The notes under the pieces are model-generated. The model saw nothing but the letters and a program-made list of their open reading frames with translations. It made no database searches and was not told the DNA's origin. From positions 1,488,001 to 1,552,000 of the forward strand of contig CM077834.1 in the NCBI GenBank assembly GCA_039720395.1: a stretch of DNA of 64,000 nucleotides. Reading direction: 5' to 3'. This stretch comes from Liquidambar formosana. Its lineage: Eukaryota; Streptophyta; Magnoliopsida; Saxifragales; Altingiaceae. Both the position numbers and the translations under genes were made by a program. Of this stretch, positions 47,252 through 57,916 are shown piece after piece. Within the stretch, counting starts at the first letter, position 1. Each line of letters begins with the position of its first letter.

Positions 47252-48952
47252 AAACAAGTTCAATGTTATCAACAAACTGAGAGGAAAAAAAAAGGTGCAA
47301 ATAACCTTTAAATAAACAGGAAACACTCAGTCTTGTGCTCATGTAGTAGGTTTCCTAGTGTATATAAGAGAGTTGAGCATTTTGAAGACAACGTTTCTAT
47401 TACTACTGTTCAGGTTAGGAAGAAATATCTTCTCCCATTTAGAACTAGCTCATCATATCCAAACTGAGATGTCATAACAGGACAACCAGAGTGTGCAGCT
47501 TTCTGGAGTAGACAACATACTGCATTCCACTTCTCATGTAGCACACCATAGCAAGTCATGTCATGGGTAACATTGCTCTAATATTAAAGAAGAAGGTTTC
47601 TATATTATTAAGAAAATCTACTGTAATTACACAATGAATTTCATACTTTTGTAACCTTAACACGTGAAAATGGAAAGAACTAAAAACTCATTGCTATGAA
47701 AGAAATATTGTAATCATGCAATGAATTTCATTCATTCAAAACCTTTTTAATGTGAAACGAAAGTCCTAAAAACTAATTGTCATCAAACTAATTCTAAAAA
47801 TCAATGTTTTAAAAACTGAACCGGAAAAATGATGGGGTTAAAGCCCACAAGTTCAATCAGAATCAAAACGTGATGCCATCATGATATAATAAATATATTA
47901 ATAACAAATTAACTAGAAATAAAACCCCTTCACTAGTCTCTACATAAATTTTAAGAAAATAGAGAATGGAATAATACCAAACAAACAAAGAACCAAGAAA
48001 AATGTACCCAAAATAAATTTTAAAAGGGTAAAAAGAAAAAAAGAAAAAGAAAAAAGGGACACGAGTTCAAAATATATTTACAACCGTTGTTTATATGTCC
48101 CATTGAATTCAACACAAAATCAACCTAATTTGGCCAAATTTGGCACCAACAATACCAACCCAACTGGGACCTCAGACTCGAAGTGCAAATTATTCCAATA
48201 GGTTCCTCAATTCACGCATGAAAAGACCCATCTTTTGTGAGAAGAAAATCGCATATTCCTATAACTATAAAAGGGTAAACCGTAAACCAGCTTTCTCATG
48301 ACAAAAATCCAAACTTTGTTATTCAGTATCAATAATAACACCACAATAAACATTCCAGTCAGTCAATTCAAACCGAGAAAAACCCATAAACCCAGAACTG
48401 TGAATTGCAAGAAAAACAGCTTTAAAAGTTTCGAATTTCATCTCCAGTAAGATAAAATTCGAAAGGAAAGAATAAAAAAATGGAAGAAGAAGAAAAGAGA
48501 TGTACAACCATTAGCTATATACTTTTATGAAACACAGCAAAAGAGGATAAGAAGAAAAAGAGAGCAATTATAACCGAAGAAGAAATGAGAGGTACAGCCA
48601 GCCCTTAGTTATATCATTATATGAATTACAAAACACCGCGCTTGAGAGAGAGAGTGAGAGAAAGAGAGAGAGAGAGAAGAGAGGGAGATTTTGCACTTGA
48701 AGAACAAATCCCAGCTGCCGCCACAGAAAGGCAGAGTAGAAAACCCTAGAATCGGTCTTGGGTTTCCCCTTTTTCCCCGGACGGTTCCGTTCAACCGTTT
48801 ACGGTTCAAAATAACAGGCAATTGATTTCTTCTCTCTTGAACAACATATTGATTTATATTCTTCTGTTCTTTTCTCTCATCAACCAAACGGAATTGAAGA
48901 AATTTTGAGGGAAAACTGAATCAAAGGGATTAAGGAATTGTAGTTACCTTTT

Positions 48953-49040
48953 TGGCCGCGTGTTGAGTCTTCTGGAGAGAACGGATCTGTTGGTCAGTTG
49001 GTCGTGAAGGGGAGAGAGAGAGAGAAAGAGAGAAGAAATA
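48953..49040 (-). promoter_or_regulatory. Probable 5' leader exon of the glycine-rich protein gene
   Basis: On the minus strand a CT-rich stretch (about 49040-49010) leads into GTTCTCTCCAGAAGACTCAA and then GGCCAAAAAG|gtaact, a good donor at 48952. A matching acceptor, ttttcag, precedes the start codon near 47098. Confidence 0.45.
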
Positions 49041-49049
49041 AGAAAGGAA

Positions 49050-51198
49050 GAAAGTGGATTATATCGCTGCGGGGATGATCCTCATACGAAGCGAACGGGG
49101 AGAGAGAGTGTCTGAAAGCGTGGCTGCCTGTTTTTACCTTCTCAAAATCAAAATGTTAGAAAACACGCTTTCAAACGTAATTGTTTTACTTTATTTTATC
49201 TTTCAACCATTGTTTATTTGGGTGATCCTATATCCACATCCTTTTTTATTTATCCACACCCCTGTATGGGTAATTCTGTCATTTCCCTTTTCCCTTCCTT
49301 TCCTTCTCTTCTGTCTTCCCCTCTCCATTTTTTTCTCCCTCTTCCTTCATTCTCTGACGCCACCCCCATCCTCTCATAGTTAAATATAAATCCACAACTT
49401 CTATAACATCATCGAATTTGGTTTGAAAAACAAAAATTCAATAGTTCAAGACAACTAAATATACATAAATATAAATAAGCAAGCAGATAAAAAAAATAAT
49501 AATAATAATTCCTGACAAACTCCATTTTTTCGCCCAATAGGGCAACTCCCCCACATAAAGGATCATGTCTTTTCTTGAATTAAATTTGACACTTGATGCC
49601 AGCCACAACTCTCTCTGTAGTTTTTTTTTTTTTTTCCTTCTTCTTTCATTTTTTTTTCTTTCCCCCGCCCTCTCTCCCTCCGTGCACCTATTGTCGTCAT
49701 CCACCATGGACTGCGCCAGCTCACTTATTGGAAATCACCAACTATGGAAACCAGACTCATCACTGCCATTGTCGAAGCCACCACCATTGACATACCAAAC
49801 CTAGCCTCCAGTGCTCCACGATGAGGGGTTTGTTGGTTTCTTATGGGTTTGAACTGTTCAAATCTGGTTGGCCGTTAACAAGTGGCCAATTGCTGCTGCT
49901 CGTTAATTTTTCTTTTTTCAATTTTTATTTATTTATTTTGATTTCTTGTTTTTTTTCTTTTCTTTTTATTCTCTAGACGAATGTCATACTTCTTCCTTTT
50001 TGATTCACTTTTCTCCTCCTCATCTTTATTTTTTTCTTTTTAAAGTTTCATTATATGTTAGAAGAAATAGAGTTAGTTGTGCACAAAAGGGTTGTCAGAA
50101 GAAGGAGAAAGGACAGAAAAGAAGAAAAGACTGACGTAGAGGAGAAGAGAAGGAAAAATAAGTAAAATGACAAAATTGCCCTAAAGAGGGGTGTGGATAA
50201 ATAAAAAAGGGTGTGGAAATAGGGTCAGCCTTTTTATTTTATTTATATGGTTTGTCTTTACTGGGTTTGGAAAATAAATTGAAAAGGACCTTGGTTTCAA
50301 AAAACAGGCTAAAAAAAATACATGGGTCAGGTGCAGAACCCCACGTTTTCTTTGGTTTTTATTTATTTATTGTTTTGGATTCAATAATGACGGCATCTAG
50401 ATTTTTGTGGGGTGAATCTTCTAGACACAAATAAGGTTATGATCCATTTTACATCAATTAATGATCGAGTTCATATCTTCGATCCTGCACTATATTGGAC
50501 CATTTTTTTAAGGGATTTTGTGCCGTCGTTTATATCTTATAAGGTTTAATGATGCAATGGTTTTTTATTTTTTATTTATTTATAAATCAAACAATCCGAT
50601 AGTCATGAAAAACCTTATAAGAAAAAAACTTACAGAGGATCTAAATTCCACCACAACAGCCCCAAAACCTAGCCAAAAGAGCTTGGAAGTACAGAGGATG
50701 ACCAGAGCCCATATGACTTAGAAGTTCATACCCACTGGAATACTGGGTGAGCACAATATGATCTAGAAAAGAGGTTTTTTTTTTTTTTTTCTTTATTTCT
50801 CATGCACCAGCAAAGATTTTGGCTTCAGGGTTGGATCAAAGAGCTGCTATATTTGAATCCATGTCACTCGTTCCATAATGATCGTTTAGAGATTACCACC
50901 CTATATAATTATTTTTGGTTTTTGGGGCTGGGACACTAGGTTATATATATAGCTCATTCCTACTGATTTCATGCCCAATAGCAAATTTCAACAACATCAT
51001 GGAAGCTCTTTAATTAAGAATACCACTGTTACATACATCCACAAATGTATAAATACATAGACCAACTTGAATGAGAATGCCACATATCTTCTTCTTCATT
51101 CAATGCATATATAATGAGTTAAAAATTAAACCTTGGCTTATATATACGTACATATATATATATAATCCCAACAATATAAGTAGGAATGAATTAAGCTA
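49050..51198. other. Intergenic, largely one about 1-kb transposon
   Basis: The promoter side of the glycine-rich gene is followed by the element at 49220-50230. The remainder (50240-51198) is AT-rich with no supported gene. Confidence 0.7.
49220..50230. mobile_element. About 1-kb long-TIR transposon (Mutator-type), 'TATTTCCACACCC' family
   Basis: The left arm gggtgatcctatatccacat ccttttttatttatccacacccct and the reverse complement of the right arm, ggctgaccctatttccacac ccttttttatttatccacacccct, match over about 70 bases, on through attctgtcattt/attttgtcattt. Flanking 9-mers tgtttattt (49211-49219) and tttttattt (50231-50239) differ at one base. The interior is pyrimidine-rich, with a short GC-richer stretch near 49680-49800 that could be captured sequence. 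No transposase. Confidence 0.75.
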
Positions 51199-51486
51199 CT
51201 AAGCTTGGAGTGAGTCACTGATGGCTGCAGTCTTGGCAGCCAAATATGAGAGGTTGGAACCCACGGAGCCGCCGCGAGCGAGCCTGTTCCGGTGGTGCCT
51301 GCACCGGAAAGATCCAACATGGGTGGTGGGTGAGCAAAGGCAATTCAACCTTGCACTTGATGGTTTTGCCGACCCAACTTTTGGTGATGGTGGTAAACTG
51401 AGGGCAGCTGACTTGTTCTTGACTGCGTTCATGTCTATGGGCGCTGGCACGGGATACTTGCGGGGCGTCTCGGCCTTCTCCTCCAT
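51199..51486 (-). CDS. Small serine-rich plant protein with CLCSPTTH...GSFRCR motif
   Basis: A 95-residue ORF starting MEEKAETPRKYPVPAPIDM. Its core is CLCSPTTHVGSFRCRHHR, a signature of a plant-only family of short uncharacterised proteins, and it ends DSLQA. No signal peptide or membrane segment is seen. Cys/His spacing (C-x-C ... H ... C-x-H-H) could bind metal, but that is a guess. Coding is in one exon. A likely acceptor (cttgtcatag) lies about 23 bases upstream. A possible leader exon ends at AGTAAG|gtaatt near 52574. I chose the Met at 51486 because upstream in-frame codons run through intron-like sequence. Confidence 0.75.
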   Translation of the reverse strand: MEEKAETPRKYPVPAPIDMNAVKNKSAALSLPPSPKVGSAKPSSARLNCLCSPTTHVGSFRCRHHRNRLARGGSVGSNLSYLAAKTAAISDSLQA

Positions 51487-52040
51487 CTTTTGTCTCTTGA
51501 TTAATCTATGACAAGATATAAGACGTACATGTGAAGTAATACGAAAATTAGCTAGAAAAAAAAAAAAAAAAAACCATTTCACTATATGAATATGTCATTT
51601 ATATTTGATGGTAAAACATGCTCCCATCGTATTCTATAATTGGGTTTAGATTATTGTAACGACAATTGTTTTTATCATAACATGAATTTGTTGAATATAA
51701 AATGATCGTATGTCATTCCCTCTATTCCTTAAAGACCCTTTTTTTTTTTCCTCCTTTTAACGAAAGTGAATTTAATTATTTCACTCACTAATTTATGTTG
51801 ATATTCTAGTTTTACCTACAATTAATAGCCAAGAGTATATATTATTTATCTTTAATGTGTAATATATACAATAAGAAATGACATTTTGAAAAATTATCAA
51901 AATTAATTGATTACCTTCTTGACAGAGACAAAATTTAAGACTGCCCAAAAGGAAAATAGACATAATATTTGAGGGAGCATGGTACTGTATCTCTTATACC
52001 GAACAAGACAAAATGAAATGCCTCTTGAATAAAATAGGAA

Positions 52041-52160
52041 TGGCCTATTTCCACACCCCTTTTAACTGCATTCGCACCCCTCCACAGCCTACTTTTGCAT
52101 CCCTTTTCCCCATGAAGGGATGCAAATTAATGCAACCAAAAGGAATGTGGAAATAAGCCC
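52041..52160. mobile_element. Short MITE, 'TATTTCCACACCC' family, 120 bp
   Basis: The left end ggcctatttccacacccctt and the reverse complement of the right end, gggcttatttccacattcct, are inverted repeats. The inner arms tgcatccctt pair around a small loop. It lies in the leader intron of the 95-residue protein gene. Confidence 0.7.
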
Positions 52161-53184
52161 TTTCAATAAGATTATCATCTACCTTTAATGAAAAATTGTT
52201 TTACTTGGGGAGAATTACAAGATTGGTGGATAAGGTTTTGAGAAGAAGACAAAGCCTTTATATTACAAATTCATTGAGTGTGGTATGGCTTAAGGGTTCA
52301 AATCTTATGATTGATGAAATGAAAAAAATAAAGAGAGAATAAAAATGAAAATGGGGGGGAGGGAAATCCTTGAAACAGGCAAGTGCCCAAAACCAAGAAA
52401 CATGTGGATCATGACTCATGACTCATGAGTTAATGAATAACCACTTATTCTTGCATTTTCATCTGCGTTTAATTAACAAAATGCATGGTTGTATTGCTAC
52501 GTTGTGATGTAATCCATAAACCAAAACATCAGCAATACCAATTGAAATTTGTAAAAAAACCCAGGTAAATTACCTTACTACGTAAGAGAAGATGTGAGGT
52601 TTCACCTGCAGTGGAGGTGGTGGTCGAGGGTGGGAATTCTGTTTCCTTCCAGCAATGAGGAGGCCCAATTAAAATGAGTGTTTTTGTGGAAAGAATAAAA
52701 GAGACCCCAAATGAGGGGAATAAGCCACAAACTGACTGCAGTTGTTTCACTGCTTAATTTATGGCTAATTTCTAACCACCTCTATTTTTTCCTGCTTGCT
52801 GTTACAAATTTGTGGTTGTTATCTAATCGGCAATTTACCTCCACTAATTTTATTTACAAAAAAATTAATTTTAAAGGAAACAATTTGGTGCTTCATTTCT
52901 ATATTAACATAGGTGCGGTGATGCTTGGATCTCCACGCCAAATTTGATGCAATCAGCAATTTCTAAAATCAGTGGTCCTTAGGTGTTCTATATTACCAAT
53001 CATATACCTGTGTGACGTTGTGTATACAGAATAGATGATTAGAACAATTATGAGCCATACGTGACATTCACTCGCAAGCCCGTGCCATCTACACAGCCTG
53101 TCAATAGGTTTCGTAATTCAAGCTCAGTCAGAATTCAGATTGGGCCTGTTTTTATAATGAAGTCTGGCCCAATCATTTCTACTG

Positions 53185-54079
53185 GGGAGCGGCTAACGCA
53201 ACCCCACAAAGGGTTAAGTTGCCCTCCTTTTTTTTTTTAATTAAAAAAATTATTATGTAAAATTACTAAAAATTGCTTAACCCTCACCCATCCCCTCTCC
53301 CGCACCCCTCCCCCGGCAACTCTCTCCGGCACCCCCACCGGCGACGGTGATGATCCCCTCTTCCCTCTTTTCCTCTCTTGGTAAGGCTGCACGTCCTCTT
53401 CTCCTTCCTCCTCCTCCCTCTTCTCTTCCATTTTTTTTCTTCCTTCCAGAACTCCATTCCCGTCGGCGGAAAAATGGAGGCGTCGCCGGGAAAAATGGAG
53501 GCCCTTGTCGGAAAACACACAGATCTGACAAACAGGGGGGGAAAAAGAAAGAAAGAAAGAAAGAAGAAGAAGAAGCAACGTTGCCGGAAAAAATGGATGC
53601 CGGAAAACACAGATCTGACCAGGTAGTAGAGAAAAAAAAAAAGAAAAAAAAAAAAAAAAAAAAGAGGAGAAGAAGAGAGGAGTCGCCGGAAGAGAGAAGA
53701 GTCGCCTCTCTCAGATCTACAAACTCTCACGGCCCTCATTGCCGTCGAACTGGTGCGGCTCCCTCTCACCGCCGGCGAACCTTTGGCGCCAAAGGGTGCG
53801 GCTCCCTCTCACCTCCGGCCAACCTTTTTTCCTTTCTTTTTTTCATGGGAAGGAAAAAGAAAGTGAGATAGGATGAGATGGAGTCGGCCGGAGTGGTTGT
53901 GGTGGAGAAGTCGCCATCGCCGTCGTCGGTCGTCACTGCCATGGTTTGGGGTAAGTGAGAGGGGTGGGTGAGAATGAGGGGTAGTGAGGTCTTTGAGAGG
54001 GGTGGGTATATATTTTTGGGGGGTGGGGTTAACAAAGGGGGGCAACTTAACCCTTTGAGGGGTTGCAATAGCCGTTCCC
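53185..54079. mobile_element. Mutator-type long-TIR element, 895 bp
   Basis: The left end gggagcggctaacgcaaccc c, continuing acaaagggttaagttgccc, pairs with the reverse complement of the right end, gggaacggctattgcaaccc c, continuing tcaaagggttaagttgcccc. Flanking 9-mers tttctactg (53176-53184) and tttctattg (54080-54088) differ at one base. The termini resemble those of 11551-11940. The interior is unusually GC- and purine-rich and has reiterated pieces (gtgcggctccctctcacc twice; ggaaaacacagatctgac-like twice). ORFs on both strands are compositional artefacts. Confidence 0.8.
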
Positions 54080-55315
54080 TTTCTATTGGGTATTGTTTCA
54101 CTAGTGACCCTCTTACCACCAGTTTAATAGCCATAGTTTTGTAAAAGGCATGGCACTAGACATTTGCACAAAGAAAATTTCCCAAGGTAGTCACATTGTT
54201 GCTAGGTTTAAGATGTCTAATATCAAACACACCCCTAGATTGGGTGGTAATTAAAGTCCCTCGATGTCGTATTAGGTATTGGTTCAAACTTTCGTAGGGG
54301 CATTCATTTTCATCCTACTAAACTTTAACTATAAAATGATTGTATACTGTGTTAATTTAATTTCTTAAACAGAATATTACTAATTTGCAAAATTTATTAT
54401 AAATTAAGTTATGGACACTATAAATACCTTTAAGAATTAAGAGCTAGTAAGTTATTGAGTAGGCCGGGCTGTGGACAGGGCTTAGCCCAAAGAAAGGTTT
54501 GTGCTCAAAATTTGTAGAAGACCATCCAACACAATGATCAGTAAGCCCAACACACCCCTGAAAACCAGAGTGAAAAATGTCTTCCCAAGTGTTATTGTTA
54601 ATGAGGTAACACTCTTAGCAAAAGTCATGTGTATATATATACATATATAGACAAATATACAGAGACTTCGAATCTTATAAAAAAAATCCCTAATATAAGT
54701 TACATATGGACTCTCAATCCAAGCTCTTTATTTTTAATCGTGACAGTCTAAATCAACAGCATACTTCTTAAATTGCCTTATATTTAGGCCGGCTGAGATT
54801 AAAAATTCGCATGCAACTTATAGCAAGATCTGTAATAAAATCGAGAGTGTATATGCATATATATATATATATATATAGAAGTGTCCCAATTCCCGTTAAG
54901 GCTTAGGAATTCTTAGACTCATTGATAACAACATTGTTACCTACACACCTCCTAACCCATTGGCCTTTTCTGAGTTTCTCAGCCACTGGAACCTCCTACA
55001 CTAAAACCATCAGTTTCAATCGTTTTCCTTTTTGTGGTAAAATTTTAATTTGATTTGGATTCTTCTGCTGAATTCCTGCATGTTGATTGTAAGGGCATCT
55101 CTGCCACTTGGCTTAACTCTCTCCCCCTCTCTCTCCACACTATAAACTTCATCAAAACTGCTTGCATATTGAATAAGTGTTCCTATTTTCAGTCCATTTC
55201 CTCTGTATAATAATGGGCACTCAACAGAATTTGATAATGGTGAAGGTTTTGGAAAATTCAGCCTGTCTTTGAAACCTCAGGCAGGTTTTTTGCACCCCAA
55301 CACACAAAAGGTACC

Positions 55316-55320
<5 letters not shown>

Positions 55321-55360
<40 letters not shown>
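55321..55360. repeat. TA microsatellite, 40 bp
   Basis: An uninterrupted at-repeat upstream of the bZIP coding region. It may lie in the leader or promoter. Confidence 0.97.
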
Positions 55361-55366
<6 letters not shown>

Positions 55367-55718
55367 CCAATCCTCCTCTTCTTGTGATTTCAGAAAATTA
55401 ATTTGAGCTAGATTTGATGCATTACTTTTGCTGATTATCCAAGAACTTATTTTTTTATTTCTTGTTTTTAAAACACAGATATTAATAACAGGTGATTTTA
55501 GTTTGTACCAGTTTCTTGAGTGATACCATATCAAGGTTTATTGTTTTTTTTATTTTATTTTATTGGATTTGTATTTTCATTAATTCAAGAAAATAATGAG
55601 AAATCTGCATGCATTACAGTTCATTTTCATTTTAATGTTTCCAATTATTTGATACCATGTATAGAATTAGAGCTTCAATCTGATAAGAAGCTCCTGCAGG
55701 ATCTTTCAATCCCACATC

Positions 55719-55880
55719 ATGTTCCCTCTATCTCCAAACTACCCAGATGAATCGAAGACATTTCATTTCATCCCTTTATCCCCAAACACACCTCTCCAAG
55801 GAACCCAACAATTCCAAACCCCATGTCTTGATCCAAACACGAACCAACCAACAAAATTCGTGCTTTCCTGGGACCAATGA
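55719..55880 (+). CDS. 53-codon upstream ORF overlapping the bZIP start codon
   Basis: ATG at 55719, in the context cacatcATGtt. It reads MFPLSPNYPDESKTFHF ... and ends TKFVLSWDQ before TGA at 55878-55880. The stop shares ATGA with the bZIP ATG at 55877. The peptide is rich in Pro, Asn, Gln and Thr and has no signal peptide or membrane segment. It may be a regulatory upstream ORF. Alternatively it is the true N-terminus of the bZIP protein, put out of frame by a one-base change, since the main frame is reached by a -1 shift. I do not recognise the peptide. It is not the sucrose-responsive peptide of S1 bZIP leaders. Confidence 0.45.
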   Translation: MFPLSPNYPDESKTFHFIPLSPNTPLQGTQQFQTPCLDPNTNQPTKFVLSWDQ

Positions 55881-56656
55881 AAATCCTCAGTGAGTCTCAA
55901 GAAAACTGGATGAGAATGAAGAGGCAGAGAGGCCTAGATGGTGAGTCGATGGATATCAGCAAGTGGTCTGGTTCAAGCCATTTCCAAATGAATGGAGTTG
56001 CCAATGTTGTGGAATCAATTGGGTCTGCAAGTTTTGGTGTTGGATATGGTGGTGGTGATGGATATAGGTACTATAGAAACTACCCGTATGGACCATATAG
56101 TACTAATGGATTTGGTGTGAAGAATGCAAACGAAGTGAGTGTTCAAAGAACAGTGGGTCTTGATGGAATGGAAACGCCTGCTTCTGAGAAAGTTCGTCGC
56201 AGAATGATAAAGAACAGAGAATCTGCTGCCAGGTCTAGAGCAAGGAAACTGGTGAGTTTTCTAGCAGTACGGCGGGTAAGACAAGTAGCATCTTTTTTTT
56301 TTTGGCTCATCTATATCCCTAAAACTTCTGTTTGGTGTCTGAGAAAACTGAGGAAAAAGGGGCCTTTTCTTATTGTTTTCCAAAACTATTTGTCACATTT
56401 TCTTGTGCTTGTTTTCATACTAGGCTCACAATGCTCAGCTACAGATAGAAATTATGGAGCTCAAGAAGGAAAATGAACTTCTAAGAAGGGTCATGAAGGT
56501 AATGCCTATTACATTTTTGAGTCATCAAAGCATCCATGTTATTTTTTCACAAGACAGACAATATATTTCCATCTTTTGCAGGTTCTCTCGGTCACTGTAA
56601 GGACGAAAAGCGAAAATATGCCAACATCATCCAGGGCCTTCTCTGAGCCATTATAG
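55877..56656 (+). CDS. bZIP transcription factor with C-terminal RxFSxP motif (group A/FD-like)
   Basis: Exons 55877..56251, 56424..56498 and 56582..56656 total 525 nt, giving 174 residues. The basic region KVRRRMIKNRESAARSRARK has the invariant N-x7-R. The intron lies in the hinge in phase 0 (RARKL|AHNAQL), as in group A bZIPs. A short zipper follows: L at the expected 10th position after the Arg, then ELKKENELLRRVMKVL. The protein ends SSRAFSEPL. R-x-F-S-x-P resembles the phosphorylated 14-3-3-binding tail of FD and ABF proteins (RxxS/TxP). That points to a DNA-binding regulator that could work through 14-3-3 partners. The N-terminal half is Gly/Tyr-rich (YGGGDGYRYYRNYPYGPY) and unlike known FD N-termini. 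Start is the first Met in frame. An upstream ORF overlaps it. Confidence 0.82.
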
Positions 56657-57916
56657 ACGCTGCTAAAGACGCAAGATTGGCGTGATATTATACTGCAACA
56701 TTTCAATATTCCAGTATATGGTCGTTGTTGGATAGGGTTTTGGGTAGTCAAATGCAGTATACATGAAATATGATCATAAGAAGGGCATGATGAATACATG
56801 TTTCCATCAAGCATTTGGATACTAACCATATATATATATATATAGGATGATGATCAAGTAAGCATGTGCTGATATAAGTTATATCAAAAACTGCATTGAG
56901 AGTTGCACCTTGTGCATTAGTGATATGTGAGGTACATTGAACCAATGCAAGAGGTACAACTCCCAATGCATGGTACTGATATAACTTATATCGATACGTG
57001 CTGATGGGAACATAACCGATATATATATATATAATTTCCTTGGTTAGTGATAGCCTTGTATCTCCTATTTCTCTTCCTTTTATTGCAAAAAAATACACAT
57101 AGCACATAGATCAGTTGGGGAAAGGTTCATGCGAGATAGCACAAATATGTGTAAAATGGAAGTCAAAAGCATAAATGGGCTTGATATAACTTCAATCAAG
57201 ATCCTAGAAAGCACAAGTAAGGAAAAGAAAAGTCTTAATATTGTTTACAAATGGATTCCTATCTTCAGAATTTTTAAGCTCTTTGCATTGAATATGATTG
57301 TCAAAGAAGGTACCATTCGGTTATGCTATTTGAAAGTACTACTGGAAAGCAACAAAAACAATTCAATTTTATAGTGCTGGTGGTAGTCACAGGGGAAGTG
57401 AAGGTGGTGGATATTGAGAAGGGTTATTATGATTACAAAATAATCACTCGCAGCAACAATGGCTGATGGTGCTGTTGAGTTAGTGGTGGACAAGTTTGTA
57501 GAATGATATTAAAGATGAAGCTAATTATAAGTATTATGAACAATAGCTGCCGCAGTAATATAGCCCAAAAGTAAAACATTATCATCGATTGAAATGATGA
57601 ATACCCCATCTATTATTTTCTATCAACTGTTTGATCCACGGGCTTCACCATTGATACATTGTAACCAGAAATAAAAGGATTTGCCTAATTTGGCTACTTA
57701 GTTTGCTAATGGACAATGGCAGAAAAAGATATACTCGTTGATTCAAGAGGTGGCTCAGCTCATGCTGATACAGAGGTCATGTGACTACAAAATGCTCGAA
57801 GTCTAAAATACACATACTTTATTCCCCGTTAGGAGATTATAAATGCTAATGAGGTAAGAAGAATAAGCAATCCACTTTGGCCAACCTTCTTACTTATTTT
57901 TTTTATGTTGAAGTTC
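56657..57916. other. Intergenic between convergent bZIP and FPS genes
   Basis: The bZIP 3' UTR and the FPS 3' UTR flank an AT-rich stretch with a 142-bp palindrome at 56861-57002. No gene is supported. Confidence 0.7.
56861..57002. mobile_element. Near-perfect palindromic MITE, 142 bp
   Basis: The arms agcatgtgctgatataagtt atatca and, reversed, agcacgtatcgatataagtt atatca pair. They continue through tgcattgagagttgcacctt / tgcattgggagttgtacctc. Most of the element is stem, with a short loop near 56925-56940. TA repeats lie on both sides. It is about 200 bp downstream of the bZIP stop codon. Confidence 0.7.

Larger units (their letters stand above)
52750..55718. other. Intergenic between divergent small-protein and bZIP genes
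   Basis: It contains the 895-bp element at 53185-54079. Sequence from 54080 to about 55130 is AT-rich with no gene. A TATA-like actataaac near 55138 could serve the bZIP transcript. A 40-bp TA microsatellite lies at 55321-55360. Confidence 0.6.

Noticed and set aside
53284..53871. Overlapping ORFs of up to 174 codons on both strands
   Set aside because: They are low-complexity Lys/Glu/Arg or Phe/Ser/Pro translations of a purine-rich transposon interior, open on both strands at once, with no domain.
56252..56476. Extended 199-codon reading of bZIP exon 1
   Set aside because: It reads through the intron past a good gtgagt donor. Splicing at 56251/56424 restores the leucine zipper.
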